A stretch of DNA of 64,000 bases from positions 1 to 64,000 of the forward strand of contig CAKZYJ010000470.1 in NCBI GenBank assembly GCA_937884755.1, in the 5' to 3' direction. Under the pieces are notes generated by a model. It made no database searches. It worked only from the letters and a program-made list of their open reading frames with translations, and was not told where the DNA came from. How positions within the stretch are numbered: the stretch's first letter is position 1; each line of letters starts with the position of its first letter. Both the position numbers and the translations under genes were made by a program. Shown piece by piece: positions 42,790 to 51,897 of this stretch. Source of the DNA: an uncultured Flammeovirgaceae bacterium. GTDB taxonomy: Bacteria > Bacteroidota > Bacteroidia > Cytophagales > Cyclobacteriaceae.

Positions 42790-45700
42790 TTATTCTGTTC
42801 TCAGTCGGACAGTGGTGGTTTTACCCTGATTAGTGGTAATTTTCAGGAAGAAAAGTCTAGATGGTCCGATCTGAGGCAGATAAGGAGTTATATCGACTTC
42901 CAGTCTGTCTAAGTCGCGAACCCGCGAACTTGTCAATTGCCTACCCAGATTATCAATCAATGTATAATGTGCTATCACATCTGACTGATCTTCCGTGCGA
43001 ACTAACAATGTTTTTGCTACTGGGTTGGGATACACCCGGAAGGTAGCTGCTTCTGCCACTGATGTAGTATCTGCGTTAGTCGAATTGATAACGGCAAATG
43101 CAACCTCCAGTGGTGTCCCTGGCACACCTTTCAACTGATCGGCACTGTAAGGAGTAGCTTCTAGTACATAATTCCCAGTATCTAAATCCAGCGGCTGGTA
43201 ATTGAAATCATCGGACGTACCCAGTACATAAGGGGCAGCGTCATCGATCTTAACCCGCTCACCGTTGAGCATGAAACCTACACTTTCAATCATATTGGAG
43301 TTAACCACTGCCTCAATATTGAAAGGTGGAAGGGTACTGATGTCTAGCACATCGCCACTGACAATTTCGCCGATAGGCTCGTCATTTTCGGCATCGATGA
43401 GCAGAAACTGTACAACTGCCAAATTTAGATCCAGACGAATCTGTATTGATAACGAAGTTCCGGCAGCTCCTAGCCCATCTTCACGAGAGAAAGGGGTAGC
43501 CGTAATCTGGTTCACTCCGGTGGGGAAGTTATCGGTGTCGTCATCATCTAGTAAAAGATACGGATCATCGTTATCCCGATTTACAATCTCTCCGTTTACG
43601 CTGAACTCTACACTGCCTACTGATGGATCATTGACTACCGCCCGAATGTTGATGGGAGGGAGAAGTTCTAACGGCAGTACTGCTCCGTCGCCCAGCTCAC
43701 CCAAGTCCTGTACGGTAGTAGCGTTAATCAACACCAAAGCCGTTACAGCTAATTCATCAACTACGGTGAAACTAACTGTAAGTGAATCACCCGATTCACC
43801 ACCTCTACGATTTTCACTAAAAGGCACCACCGTTAGGGTATAATTTCCAGGCTCAAACGGGTAGACATTGTAGTTTCCTCTAGGATTATCTCCCTCCAGT
43901 GCATAGGGGGTGAAATTCTCGGTTTGCACAGGTTCACCGTTGAGAATGAATTGTACGCTACCGTCAAAATTTTCAAACTCAGGTATAGCTTCAATAGTAA
44001 GTTGGGGTGTAGTACGAAGGTTGATTTCGTCGCCGTTTTCAAGAGGGCGAATGGGTTGATCAGCCTCAGCATCTATTAATAATAATTGAGCAATTGGGAA
44101 GCGGGTTACCGTAAAACTGACCGTTAATCCTATTCCCTCTTCTCCTTCACCGCGCAAATTGGTATACGGGGTAGCGGTTAGCGTATAATCTCCGGAAGCT
44201 AATGCTTCTCCGTTATAATCTCCCTGTCTATCACCGAATAAGGCATAAGGGGTAAAGCTTTCGGTTTGCTCTTGGGTAGTGGGGCCGTCTAAGGCGAAAA
44301 TAACGCTTCCAACAGTGCCATCTCCTTCAATCACATCCGCCCGGATGTTAATCTGACCGCCTTCAATCTGAGAGAGTTCGACGCGATCTCCAAGTGGACC
44401 GATTTCTTCATCAGTGGTAGCATTGATTAGCGTAAATGAAACAACCGAAGGTAGACTAAATACCGAAGCCACCGCTTTCTGGGCGTTCACATAGCCAAAG
44501 CCCGTTTTAACATCATAACCTTCATCAAAACCTGCGGTAAACGGATCGTCTAGGTCAGTGGCGGTTTCGCCTAATATTTCGGTAATCTCATCTGGAGCTA
44601 GGTATTCGCCAGCGGCTTCATTCATGAGTGCGGCAACGGCGGCCACGTGGGGAGCCGAGGCGGAGGTTCCGGTAAATTGAGGAAACTCATCTGGCTCGGT
44701 AGTGCCCGGTACTTCAAATCCGATGAATAAGCCCGGAATAAAGAAAGTAGTATTACCGGCATCGGGGCCAGTTACATCAGGATTGACACGCATTTCTGGT
44801 TCAATCCGGCTTCCTTCAATATTAAACAGAATAGGGTTGCCACCCGCTGATGAAAAGTCGTTTACTTGTGGTAGCGGAAAAATGTCAGGAAAGTACAGCG
44901 GATTGCGAAAGAAAAACGATGCGCCAATGGAGTTAACCTGGCTGCCATTAGAGTGCCCTACTACTGTAGGAGAGTTAGTCTCGTATTCCCAGTCACCATC
45001 GTCAAAGCTAATATACTTGACAATATTTGGATCGGGTTGATTAGGATCTTCTACGTACTTACCAATCAGTAATTGAATGGTATTACTTGAGGAATCAGAT
45101 AAAAACTGATAAACAGGAACCTCTACCGCATCACCGTCAATATTGTTAAAATAAGAAGATGCTTCGTACACGATAGTTCTGGTATCTTCCTGAAGAGCAA
45201 CAAACACATCGAGGTCTGATTGGGCACCCGGACATCCTTCACACACCGAAGCAAAGGGTTCATCCCACTGAACTGAGGCACGGAAGAGCTGTAAGCCTTC
45301 ATTAAAAGTAATTTCTTGATAGATATCTACCCCCGGCCCCGGATCAAAATCGTGGAAGATGTAGGGTGAAGGAAATATAAGAGTAGTATCGGGAGTAGGT
45401 ATTTCCACGGGTAGTATTACCGTATCGGCAGTAGGGCGAAAAGGGCTTTCGTAGGAGTCGCGGCCACTGTTGCCTGCTGAAGAAAAGTAGGATGCCCCGC
45501 GGTTAGCAACAATATCGGTAGCTTGGGTAATAACGCCATCCTGAAAAAATGGCTCGGCAAAGTAAAATATATCATCCACGATAATATTAGAACCTGCATC
45601 GGCTAGATCAACAATTCCTTGGGCAAAATTTGCCTGTCCACCAAAGGCCGTATGAAAGGCTAAGTCAGCGGCTGGAGCTACATCATGAATGATCTCTATC

Positions 45701-46401
45701 ATAGCCCGCCCCTCATCGATACCGGCGCCGTCCGGCAAATCTTCCAGTACTTCAACGGGGTGAAGATAACCGTTGGGGTTGCCATCACCCGGTATGTCAC
45801 CGCTCGCGATTCCACCCGGTGCGCCCCCTAGTGAATTATAGCTATCGGATAGTACGCCAATCTTATTGTCTCGGCCAACAACTTTGAACTGGCTGCGTGC
45901 CTGGTCTGAAAACATGGCTTGATCGCCCTGAGAGGTGGTAGCTCCGATGTTAGTTTTCATCATGCTAGGCCGAACGAAACGAAGCATAGATACCTCATTT
46001 AGCTTTTCTATAGAATCTATCGGAAACCAACCCGACACCATACCTCCGAAGGCAGCACCGTTCTGAAGACCGAGAGACTCCAATCGGCTTAAGAGGGCTT
46101 GGGTATCGTCAACGGCAGTAGCTTCAATAAGTACTCTTCCGTTCACGATCATCATATTCTGAACCAGGCTTCTGCCCGGCTGAAAAGAATGAACATCGTT
46201 CGGAGAGCCTATACGGGCATTCTGAGAGGTATCTAATGTAGAAGATGGTTTAGTGTCAACCTGCTCGGGTAAGTCAAGCAATCTAAGGTCTACTTTGCTC
46301 AAATACTGAGATTTATCTTGAGCTTGGGCGAGCAAACTAATGTTTAGTAGCAAACAAAAGAGACCAAGCCGATGTAAGTGGTAAAAATTCAAGTGTTTCA
46401 T
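42790..46401 (-). CDS. Large subtilase-like secreted protein with T9SS sorting tail
   Basis: 1203 residues from ATG 46401; the 42 extra upstream residues lack a sensible signal. After a signal peptide comes an S8-like domain (about 175-640) with Asp 186 (KIGVLSDSYN), Ser 580 (FTGTSASAPHVAAVAAL) and the oxyanion Asn in SSAGNSG. The position of the catalytic His reads Glu 230 (GIDEGRAMIEIIHDVAP, normally HGT). Four similar beta domains of about 110 residues follow (each with xxLINATTxxEIG or LLIDAENDEPIG and an F/Y-xTPYS segment). The end is a type A T9SS sorting domain (FRVYPNPVAKTLLV). It is exported across the outer membrane. Confidence 0.88.
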   Translation of the reverse strand: MKHLNFYHLHRLGLFCLLLNISLLAQAQDKSQYLSKVDLRLLDLPEQVDTKPSSTLDTSQNARIGSPNDVHSFQPGRSLVQNMMIVNGRVLIEATAVDDTQALLSRLESLGLQNGAAFGGMVSGWFPIDSIEKLNEVSMLRFVRPSMMKTNIGATTSQGDQAMFSDQARSQFKVVGRDNKIGVLSDSYNSLGGAPGGIASGDIPGDGNPNGYLHPVEVLEDLPDGAGIDEGRAMIEIIHDVAPAADLAFHTAFGGQANFAQGIVDLADAGSNIIVDDIFYFAEPFFQDGVITQATDIVANRGASYFSSAGNSGRDSYESPFRPTADTVILPVEIPTPDTTLIFPSPYIFHDFDPGPGVDIYQEITFNEGLQLFRASVQWDEPFASVCEGCPGAQSDLDVFVALQEDTRTIVYEASSYFNNIDGDAVEVPVYQFLSDSSSNTIQLLIGKYVEDPNQPDPNIVKYISFDDGDWEYETNSPTVVGHSNGSQVNSIGASFFFRNPLYFPDIFPLPQVNDFSSAGGNPILFNIEGSRIEPEMRVNPDVTGPDAGNTTFFIPGLFIGFEVPGTTEPDEFPQFTGTSASAPHVAAVAALMNEAAGEYLAPDEITEILGETATDLDDPFTAGFDEGYDVKTGFGYVNAQKAVASVFSLPSVVSFTLINATTDEEIGPLGDRVELSQIEGGQINIRADVIEGDGTVGSVIFALDGPTTQEQTESFTPYALFGDRQGDYNGEALASGDYTLTATPYTNLRGEGEEGIGLTVSFTVTRFPIAQLLLIDAEADQPIRPLENGDEINLRTTPQLTIEAIPEFENFDGSVQFILNGEPVQTENFTPYALEGDNPRGNYNVYPFEPGNYTLTVVPFSENRRGGESGDSLTVSFTVVDELAVTALVLINATTVQDLGELGDGAVLPLELLPPINIRAVVNDPSVGSVEFSVNGEIVNRDNDDPYLLLDDDDTDNFPTGVNQITATPFSREDGLGAAGTSLSIQIRLDLNLAVVQFLLIDAENDEPIGEIVSGDVLDISTLPPFNIEAVVNSNMIESVGFMLNGERVKIDDAAPYVLGTSDDFNYQPLDLDTGNYVLEATPYSADQLKGVPGTPLEVAFAVINSTNADTTSVAEAATFRVYPNPVAKTLLVRTEDQSDVIAHYTLIDNLGRQLTSSRVRDLDRLEVDITPYLPQIGPSRLFFLKITTNQGKTTTVRLRTE

Positions 46402-46697
46402 AGCTAAGGTAAAGTTGGTGGATAGATAAAATTGTTGACATATCTTTGAAGCTGCGAGTGCAATGTGAAAAATAAAATGCTGGATAATGTTTATAAATAT
46501 TCTACTATTAACTATAAAAATATTCAATCACTTTTGTAGGATAAAGAAAATTAAATGTGGTTTCAATATATTATTTTATTCGGCTAAATAAGCATTTTCT
46601 TACAGTTAAATCTGGAGAAAAGTGATAATTCCGACTAACAATAACTTCATTGATTAGTTCTAATTATTGGATAATTAGGCTAAAAGCTGGCGTATAC

Positions 46698-47429
46698 TTA
46701 CCGTACTTCTTCGTAAAATCTTTTTAGCCAATGTGGAGAAACGCGAAGAGACCAAAGAATACAAACCCCTATCCAAATAATATGAGCCTTAAAATGTCCC
46801 CATTGTGATAATCTTCTATCTGACGAAATGACAGTCCGCCTTATCTGTTTGATGCTCCCTAAACGGTTCATTCTCAAACAAATATCAGCTTCCTCCATAA
46901 TTGGTAAATTTGGATCGAAACCTCCACAGCTAAGAAAGTCTGTGCGACGGCAAAACATCACCTGATCACCAAATAGCAGTCTTAGCCCTTTAAAAAGAAA
47001 ACGATAGGGTTGGTATATCAATGGTGCCCAGTATGTTTTTAGATAATTCAGTGAAGTGGGCAGCCAGCGAATTTGCTGACCTTTCATTAAGGAGATAAAT
47101 CCACCCAAAGCAACCTTCTCGTTTGCCAGAGTTTTTCTAATTTGAGTGATTAAGTCTTCAGGTACCAGTGTGTCAGCGTGCAAAAAACAAAGGTAGTATC
47201 CTTGGGCCATTTGCGCCCCCAGATTCATTTGTAGAGATCGTCGGGCTATGGTTGAGGTTAGAACCGTTACTGGGAAGTTTTGCGCCACCTGTCGGGTACG
47301 GTCACTACTAGAACCATCTACTACAATAATTTCATAGGCTAATGGGTTAAGTGACGTTAATGGGACAAGAGTCTGCGATAGATAGCGTGCTTCGTTGTAG
47401 GTAGGAATGATAATGCTGACCTCAGTCAT
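46698..47429 (-). CDS. Family 2 glycosyltransferase (TIGR04283-like)
   Basis: About 243 residues from ATG 47429. GT2 fold: SIIIPTYNEARYL, EIIVVDGSSSDRT, an IARRSLQMNLGAQMAQG motif, and FLHADTLVP (DxD-like metal site). These, and the GGFDPNLPIMEEADICLRM block, fit the TIGR04283 group, sometimes found near arsenosugar genes; that link is not seen here. Donor and acceptor unknown. Confidence 0.86.
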   Translation of the reverse strand: MTEVSIIIPTYNEARYLSQTLVPLTSLNPLAYEIIVVDGSSSDRTRQVAQNFPVTVLTSTIARRSLQMNLGAQMAQGYYLCFLHADTLVPEDLITQIRKTLANEKVALGGFISLMKGQQIRWLPTSLNYLKTYWAPLIYQPYRFLFKGLRLLFGDQVMFCRRTDFLSCGGFDPNLPIMEEADICLRMNRLGSIKQIRRTVISSDRRLSQWGHFKAHIIWIGVCILWSLRVSPHWLKRFYEEVR

Positions 47430-47671
47430 TTTCAAGTAGTTACTATGCAGGTAGTAGTTTGTATGTTAAACTCCAAGATAGGAGCTCTCTATTAACTGTC
47501 AGATAAAGTAACTATGGGAGCTGAGTTGTGTTCTAGTAGAAGTATATTAATGTCAGTTACTGACTGTCATCAAGCTATTCATAAGCTTATTCCGACTAGG
47601 TCTCGCTACTGTATTTTAAATAAAAAACTTTTAGGCAGGCAATCGGTAAGGCTAACGGTAGTTTATAAAAC

Positions 47672-48727
47672 TTAACGAATTATCAACTGTTGCCTCTTCT
47701 GAGTTCCATCTAAGAGTGTCAGAACGGCAATATAGGTACCAGGTTCTACTTGGTTTGGAATAGTTATTTCTCGGGTACTGGAGCCAATTAGTTCTGACAT
47801 AACTACGTGTCCGATCAGATTTACCACCTGTAGCTGGGTAGCAGCACCACTGATTGAAAAGTAACGATCAATAACTGGATTTGGATAAATGTGAGCGTTT
47901 ATCAGCGTATTGAATTGTACGCTAACTGTCTTATGGTATTCGTATGAACCATCAAAATCAGTAGCTTTTAGACGATAATAATTTACTCCTAGCAAAGGGC
48001 TGCGATCTACAAATTCGTAGTCGCTCGGCGAGGTGCTGAAACCATTTCCCTGAAGAGTACCAACAGCCACAAAGTTTAAGTCAGTACCGGCCCGTTCTAC
48101 GGTAAAGAAATCAAAATTCTCTTCCATAGCAGTGGTCCACATCAACTGTATGGTTTGAGTAGAAGGGATTGTAGTAAAAGAGAGAAGTTCTACTGGTAAA
48201 GTGCCAGTGCCAAGTGCACTATATAGATCAGGATTGTCAGCTTGAAGATCACTCTGAGTATTAGGACTTCCAAGGCCTCCACCTGATGCTGTCCCGTAAA
48301 CATACACTCCATCATCGGGTGCAACATTACTACCGTGAGCAACATCAAGATCACCCATAAACACAACTAAACCATTTGCAGTAATGTTTCCTCCATTGTT
48401 CGCTACAGTGTTACCCTCTACGATAAGTAGTCCGTTTGCTCCAACTACGAAATTATTCACATTTATTGTCAAATCACCAGTTATCCACAATGTGTCATTC
48501 AGCGTAAACTGAGTACCGTTATTAATCGTAAGATTACCATCTCTAGTAATATAGCCATTAACGGTAATCGGAGTATGATATCCTCCGGTAGCACTCGGCG
48601 CGGAACCACCTATCCAAGAACTGTTGTCCGACCAATCACCAATATAATTATTTTTAGAAGTATTTTGAGCTGTTGCTGTAGTTGTTACAATAGAAACTAG
48701 CGCAAAGAGAGCCAAAAGCTTTTTCAT
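47672..48727 (-). CDS. Secreted protein with T9SS sorting tail
   Basis: 351 residues from ATG 48727 (an ATG at 48739 adds four residues). Signal peptide near TATAQ. Residues about 30-150 are short Asn/Gly-rich strands (LTINNGTQFTLNDTLWITGD), consistent with a small right-handed beta-helix. Residues 180-270 form a fibronectin-like module (LPVELLSFTTIPSTQTIQL, YYRLKATDFDGSYEY). The last about 75 residues are the T9SS sorting domain (INAHIYPNPVIDRYFSI to the end). Function unknown; probably a surface protein. Confidence 0.83.
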   Translation of the reverse strand: MKKLLALFALVSIVTTTATAQNTSKNNYIGDWSDNSSWIGGSAPSATGGYHTPITVNGYITRDGNLTINNGTQFTLNDTLWITGDLTINVNNFVVGANGLLIVEGNTVANNGGNITANGLVVFMGDLDVAHGSNVAPDDGVYVYGTASGGGLGSPNTQSDLQADNPDLYSALGTGTLPVELLSFTTIPSTQTIQLMWTTAMEENFDFFTVERAGTDLNFVAVGTLQGNGFSTSPSDYEFVDRSPLLGVNYYRLKATDFDGSYEYHKTVSVQFNTLINAHIYPNPVIDRYFSISGAATQLQVVNLIGHVVMSELIGSSTREITIPNQVEPGTYIAVLTLLDGTQKRQQLIIR

Positions 48728-48960
48728 AATTAGTAACATAAGTAATCAACGCCCTACATTACAATTACTGTGCCTCATGCTATTATATTTATATTTATTT
48801 AATAAAATATAGTGTTTTTTAGAGAATAACGCGTTTTAAATCGATTGAGACTAGGTTATTGAATAGTGCCTAAAACCAGAAGATCTTCCTTTGTCTTTTC
48901 ATGATTCCCAATTCAGGACAATTTTCTAAATCAGGAGATGGAACTTTAAGTTTGGAAGAG

Positions 48961-50511
48961 CTATCTGTTTCGGCCGTATTGTTCGTGGCTAGCTACCCAA
49001 TCCAGGGAAGTAATTGCTGCCGCTAGGGAGATTTCTCCAGCAGCTACCACTCCGGCTACAATCTCAGCAAATTTCTGTACCTGCCCCTGACCGTAGCAAT
49101 CCATCAATTCCAGACATTCTCGTTGCGTGGCCAGACTGGTGCCTCCGCCGTAGGTAGCCACAATGAGTGAGGGTAGAGTAAGGCAGGCGTAAAAATCCCC
49201 TTCGGTAGTCAGTTCAGTAAAAAGTTGTACTGCCGATGATTCGGCTACATTAGCAACATCCTGACCGGTGGCAATGAATAATGCAGCTAAGGCATTAGCG
49301 GCATGAGGGCTGTTACTACTAGCTCCGGCCGCAAACGAACCCAGGTTCGCAATTCCACCAAAATGCTGTAACTGTACTGGGGTCACCCCCATCTGCTGCT
49401 TAAGAATTTCTTTCGGAATAGTTATTTCTGCCGTCACTCGTTTCCCTCGTCCAAGAAGGGTATTAATTTGAGAGTACTTTTTATCGGTAGCCATGTTGCT
49501 TTCCAAATAGAAGTGCTGTACATCTGGATACCGATCCAGTATCCATTGGCAAACTTCAAACGTAGCCTTGCTTACCATATTCTGACCAGCAGCATCGCCT
49601 GTACTGTAAATGAATCGTAGGTATACAAACTTAGCTATCGTGTAGCGCTCAACTCTCTTTAGACGTAGATGAGAAGAAGTAGACTGAGCTACATGCCGGA
49701 GAAATTCGGTTTGTTCGGTGATCCAGCGAGCAAACTGTCGGGCGTGGCGTGCATCAGGTAATTCAAACACTGGGGCTCGTTGCATACCGTCGTCTACGAC
49801 GGTGCAGGTAATCCCACCACAAGAATTAAATAACTTAATACCTCGGTTGTAGGAGGCTACCAGCGATCCCTCGGTAGTTGCCAACGGCATCAGGAATTCG
49901 CCCTGGGCGTGTTCACCTTTAATCTGTATCGGTCCGGCCAAACCGATAGGAACCTGCGCCACACCGGTAAAGTGTTCGCAATTATTTGCTACTTGTTGTG
50001 GATTGAAAGAGTACTGGGTGACGTGCTGTAGCTGGGTCTTAGAAAAATCTTGTGCGAACTGTTGACGTTGGTTAATAACTTCCGGAAGATAATCATTGGT
50101 AGAATCGCGAGGAATCTTGTTTCTCTTGACGGGTGGAGCTAAAGACTCGCCCAATTGATCTCCTACGGAAAATGTAAGTCGGCCGAAGGGTTTGGTTTTA
50201 ATATCAAAACTTAGCTGATGGTCACCTGTTGGTAATGATTCACTGACGATCAGAATTCGGAAGGTATGCCCCAGGGGAAAATCAAGGGGAGAAGAAGCGG
50301 TAATCTGATGGGCTAATAACTGAGCATCTTGATCAACAATAGTAATACTTTCCAGTGAGACCGGCGTATCGTTTACGGTAATCTGGCGGATAAGAATAAG
50401 GGAGGCGGAGGTGAGCCGGTTTTTAATTGCAAAGCTAAAACCAAAAGGCTCATTGCGAAGACTCCCTATTGTATAGAGATTTTTCAGTAGCGAAGTAGGA
50501 ATGAAGTTCAT
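48961..50511 (-). CDS. Hydroxymethylglutaryl-CoA reductase with an N-terminal beta-rich domain
   Basis: 516 residues. The catalytic part (about 150-516) has the four key residues of HMG-CoA reductases: E214 (TTEGSLVASYNRG), K344 (ATDKKYSQIN), D428 (TGQDVANVAESS) and H509 (ASHEQYG). The cofactor site reads GDAAGQNM instead of the class I GDAMGMNM. It would reduce HMG-CoA to mevalonate. The first about 125 residues (LYTIGSLRNEPFGFSFAIKN, PLDFPLGHTF, GRLTFSVGD) are beta-rich and not part of the standard enzyme. They recall the domain of C-glycoside deglycosidase beta subunits (DUF6379), which is tentative. No other mevalonate gene is nearby. Confidence 0.9.
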   Translation of the reverse strand: MNFIPTSLLKNLYTIGSLRNEPFGFSFAIKNRLTSASLILIRQITVNDTPVSLESITIVDQDAQLLAHQITASSPLDFPLGHTFRILIVSESLPTGDHQLSFDIKTKPFGRLTFSVGDQLGESLAPPVKRNKIPRDSTNDYLPEVINQRQQFAQDFSKTQLQHVTQYSFNPQQVANNCEHFTGVAQVPIGLAGPIQIKGEHAQGEFLMPLATTEGSLVASYNRGIKLFNSCGGITCTVVDDGMQRAPVFELPDARHARQFARWITEQTEFLRHVAQSTSSHLRLKRVERYTIAKFVYLRFIYSTGDAAGQNMVSKATFEVCQWILDRYPDVQHFYLESNMATDKKYSQINTLLGRGKRVTAEITIPKEILKQQMGVTPVQLQHFGGIANLGSFAAGASSNSPHAANALAALFIATGQDVANVAESSAVQLFTELTTEGDFYACLTLPSLIVATYGGGTSLATQRECLELMDCYGQGQVQKFAEIVAGVVAAGEISLAAAITSLDWVASHEQYGRNR

Positions 50512-50595
50512 AGCCGGAAGATTCGGGAAAGTAGTACCAACATATCGGAGGGATAGGCAAAATTGTTTTAATTTGAGGGTTAATATCTCAATTTT

Positions 50596-51651
50596 ATGAA
50601 ACGAGCCCTTGCCTGGATAGTCAGTGTAATTGCCATTCTATCTTTAGTCGTAATACTTGGTCCCCAGCCTGACCACGGGAACCTCAACGGTGAGTTACCA
50701 ACTGTCTCCGCTAACTTAGCTTCGCTGGAAGAGCAGATTAATCAGGCTGAATCGAATAACCCATTAGTAAAAGAAGATAATCAGGCTCGTATTGTGTGGG
50801 CTAACGATAGTCTAAAGCAGAAAACTCCGTATAGTATCGTCTACCTGCATGGATTTGGAGCGAGCCAGGGCGAAGGTGCACCAGTGCATACTACATTGGC
50901 TAAACGCTACGGTTTCAATTTATACTTATCCCGCTTAAAGGAGCAAGGTATTGAGTCTGATAGTGCGTTTAAGAGTATGACGGCTGCGAATTTATTGGCC
51001 TCAGCCAAGGAGGCAGTGGCTATTGGAAAAGAGTTGGGTGAGAGGGTAATTGTGATGGGGACATCCACTGGCGGCGCATTAGCACTGTTTATTGCTTCTC
51101 AAAACCCTGACCTGGCGGGGCTTGTCTTATATTCCCCGATTATTGCTCCACAGGATGAAAATCTATATTTACTCAATCGCCCATGGGGAATGCAACTGAT
51201 GGAGACGATGACTGGTGATGACCATGTAATCGAGGAGCGGGAAGGACTTACCCGGCAGTATTGGTCGAGAATATATTACATTGAAGGTTACGCTGCACTG
51301 GCCGGACTGGTAGAAGAAACTATGACCGAAGAAACCTTCCAGCAGATAAAGTGTCCGGTATTTTTAGGGTACTATTACAAGAATGAAGAAGAACAGGATG
51401 ATGTGGTATCGGTTCCGGCCATGCGAACTATGTTTGAGCAACTGGGCACTCCCGATGCCCTAAAACGTCAAGTGGCCTTTCCGGAAGCCGGTAATCATGT
51501 AATTGCCTCTTACATTCGATCTAATGACTGGGAAGGGGTACTGAATGAAACGGATAAGTATCTACAGGAAATGATGAATCTACAGCCCCTAGATGATACT
51601 GTTCTCAGTGAAACCCTAGCTGCTGAAGCTTACCAGATTCCGGTTCAGTAA
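50596..51651 (+). CDS. Membrane-anchored alpha/beta hydrolase
   Basis: 351 residues with an N-terminal hydrophobic anchor or signal (about 4-22). Oxyanion region IVYLHGFGASQGEGAP, nucleophile S157 (GTSTGG), and a C-terminal His in PEAGNHVIAS. The shape is that of a serine esterase/lipase of unknown specificity. It is divergent from the HMG-CoA reductase gene (84-base spacer). No function assigned. Confidence 0.82.
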   Translation: MKRALAWIVSVIAILSLVVILGPQPDHGNLNGELPTVSANLASLEEQINQAESNNPLVKEDNQARIVWANDSLKQKTPYSIVYLHGFGASQGEGAPVHTTLAKRYGFNLYLSRLKEQGIESDSAFKSMTAANLLASAKEAVAIGKELGERVIVMGTSTGGALALFIASQNPDLAGLVLYSPIIAPQDENLYLLNRPWGMQLMETMTGDDHVIEEREGLTRQYWSRIYYIEGYAALAGLVEETMTEETFQQIKCPVFLGYYYKNEEEQDDVVSVPAMRTMFEQLGTPDALKRQVAFPEAGNHVIASYIRSNDWEGVLNETDKYLQEMMNLQPLDDTVLSETLAAEAYQIPVQ

Positions 51652-51858
51652 ACTTTTTTAAAACTTTACTTTAAAAATACACTTTACTAGATGTGAGCTT
51701 TTCATTACGTCTTCCCAAACGATGTATATCGTACGCATCACATTAACCTAGGAAATAAAAAATCCCACTTCCCAATGTTAACTTTTTGTTAAGAAATAAG
51801 AGAAGTGGTTAACAATTATATAAATAACCAATCCTGAGCAAAATAGGTATTGGTGTTG

Positions 51859-51866
51859 TAGCTTTG
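51859..51866 (+). promoter_or_regulatory. Candidate Bacteroidota -7 element of the TonB receptor gene
   Basis: TAGCTTTG matches TAnnTTTG, 31 bases before the ATG. The preceding 190 bases are AT-rich and contain GTTAAC-like motifs (around 51778 and 51809) whose role is unknown. Confidence 0.45.
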
Positions 51867-51897
51867 CGCACAAATTTTTTCACAAACCAATCTATCT

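Noticed and set aside
43265-43843. 192-codon plus-strand frame inside the subtilase-like gene
   Set aside because: Antisense to tandem beta domains; low-complexity Ser/Thr sequence typical of a shadow frame.
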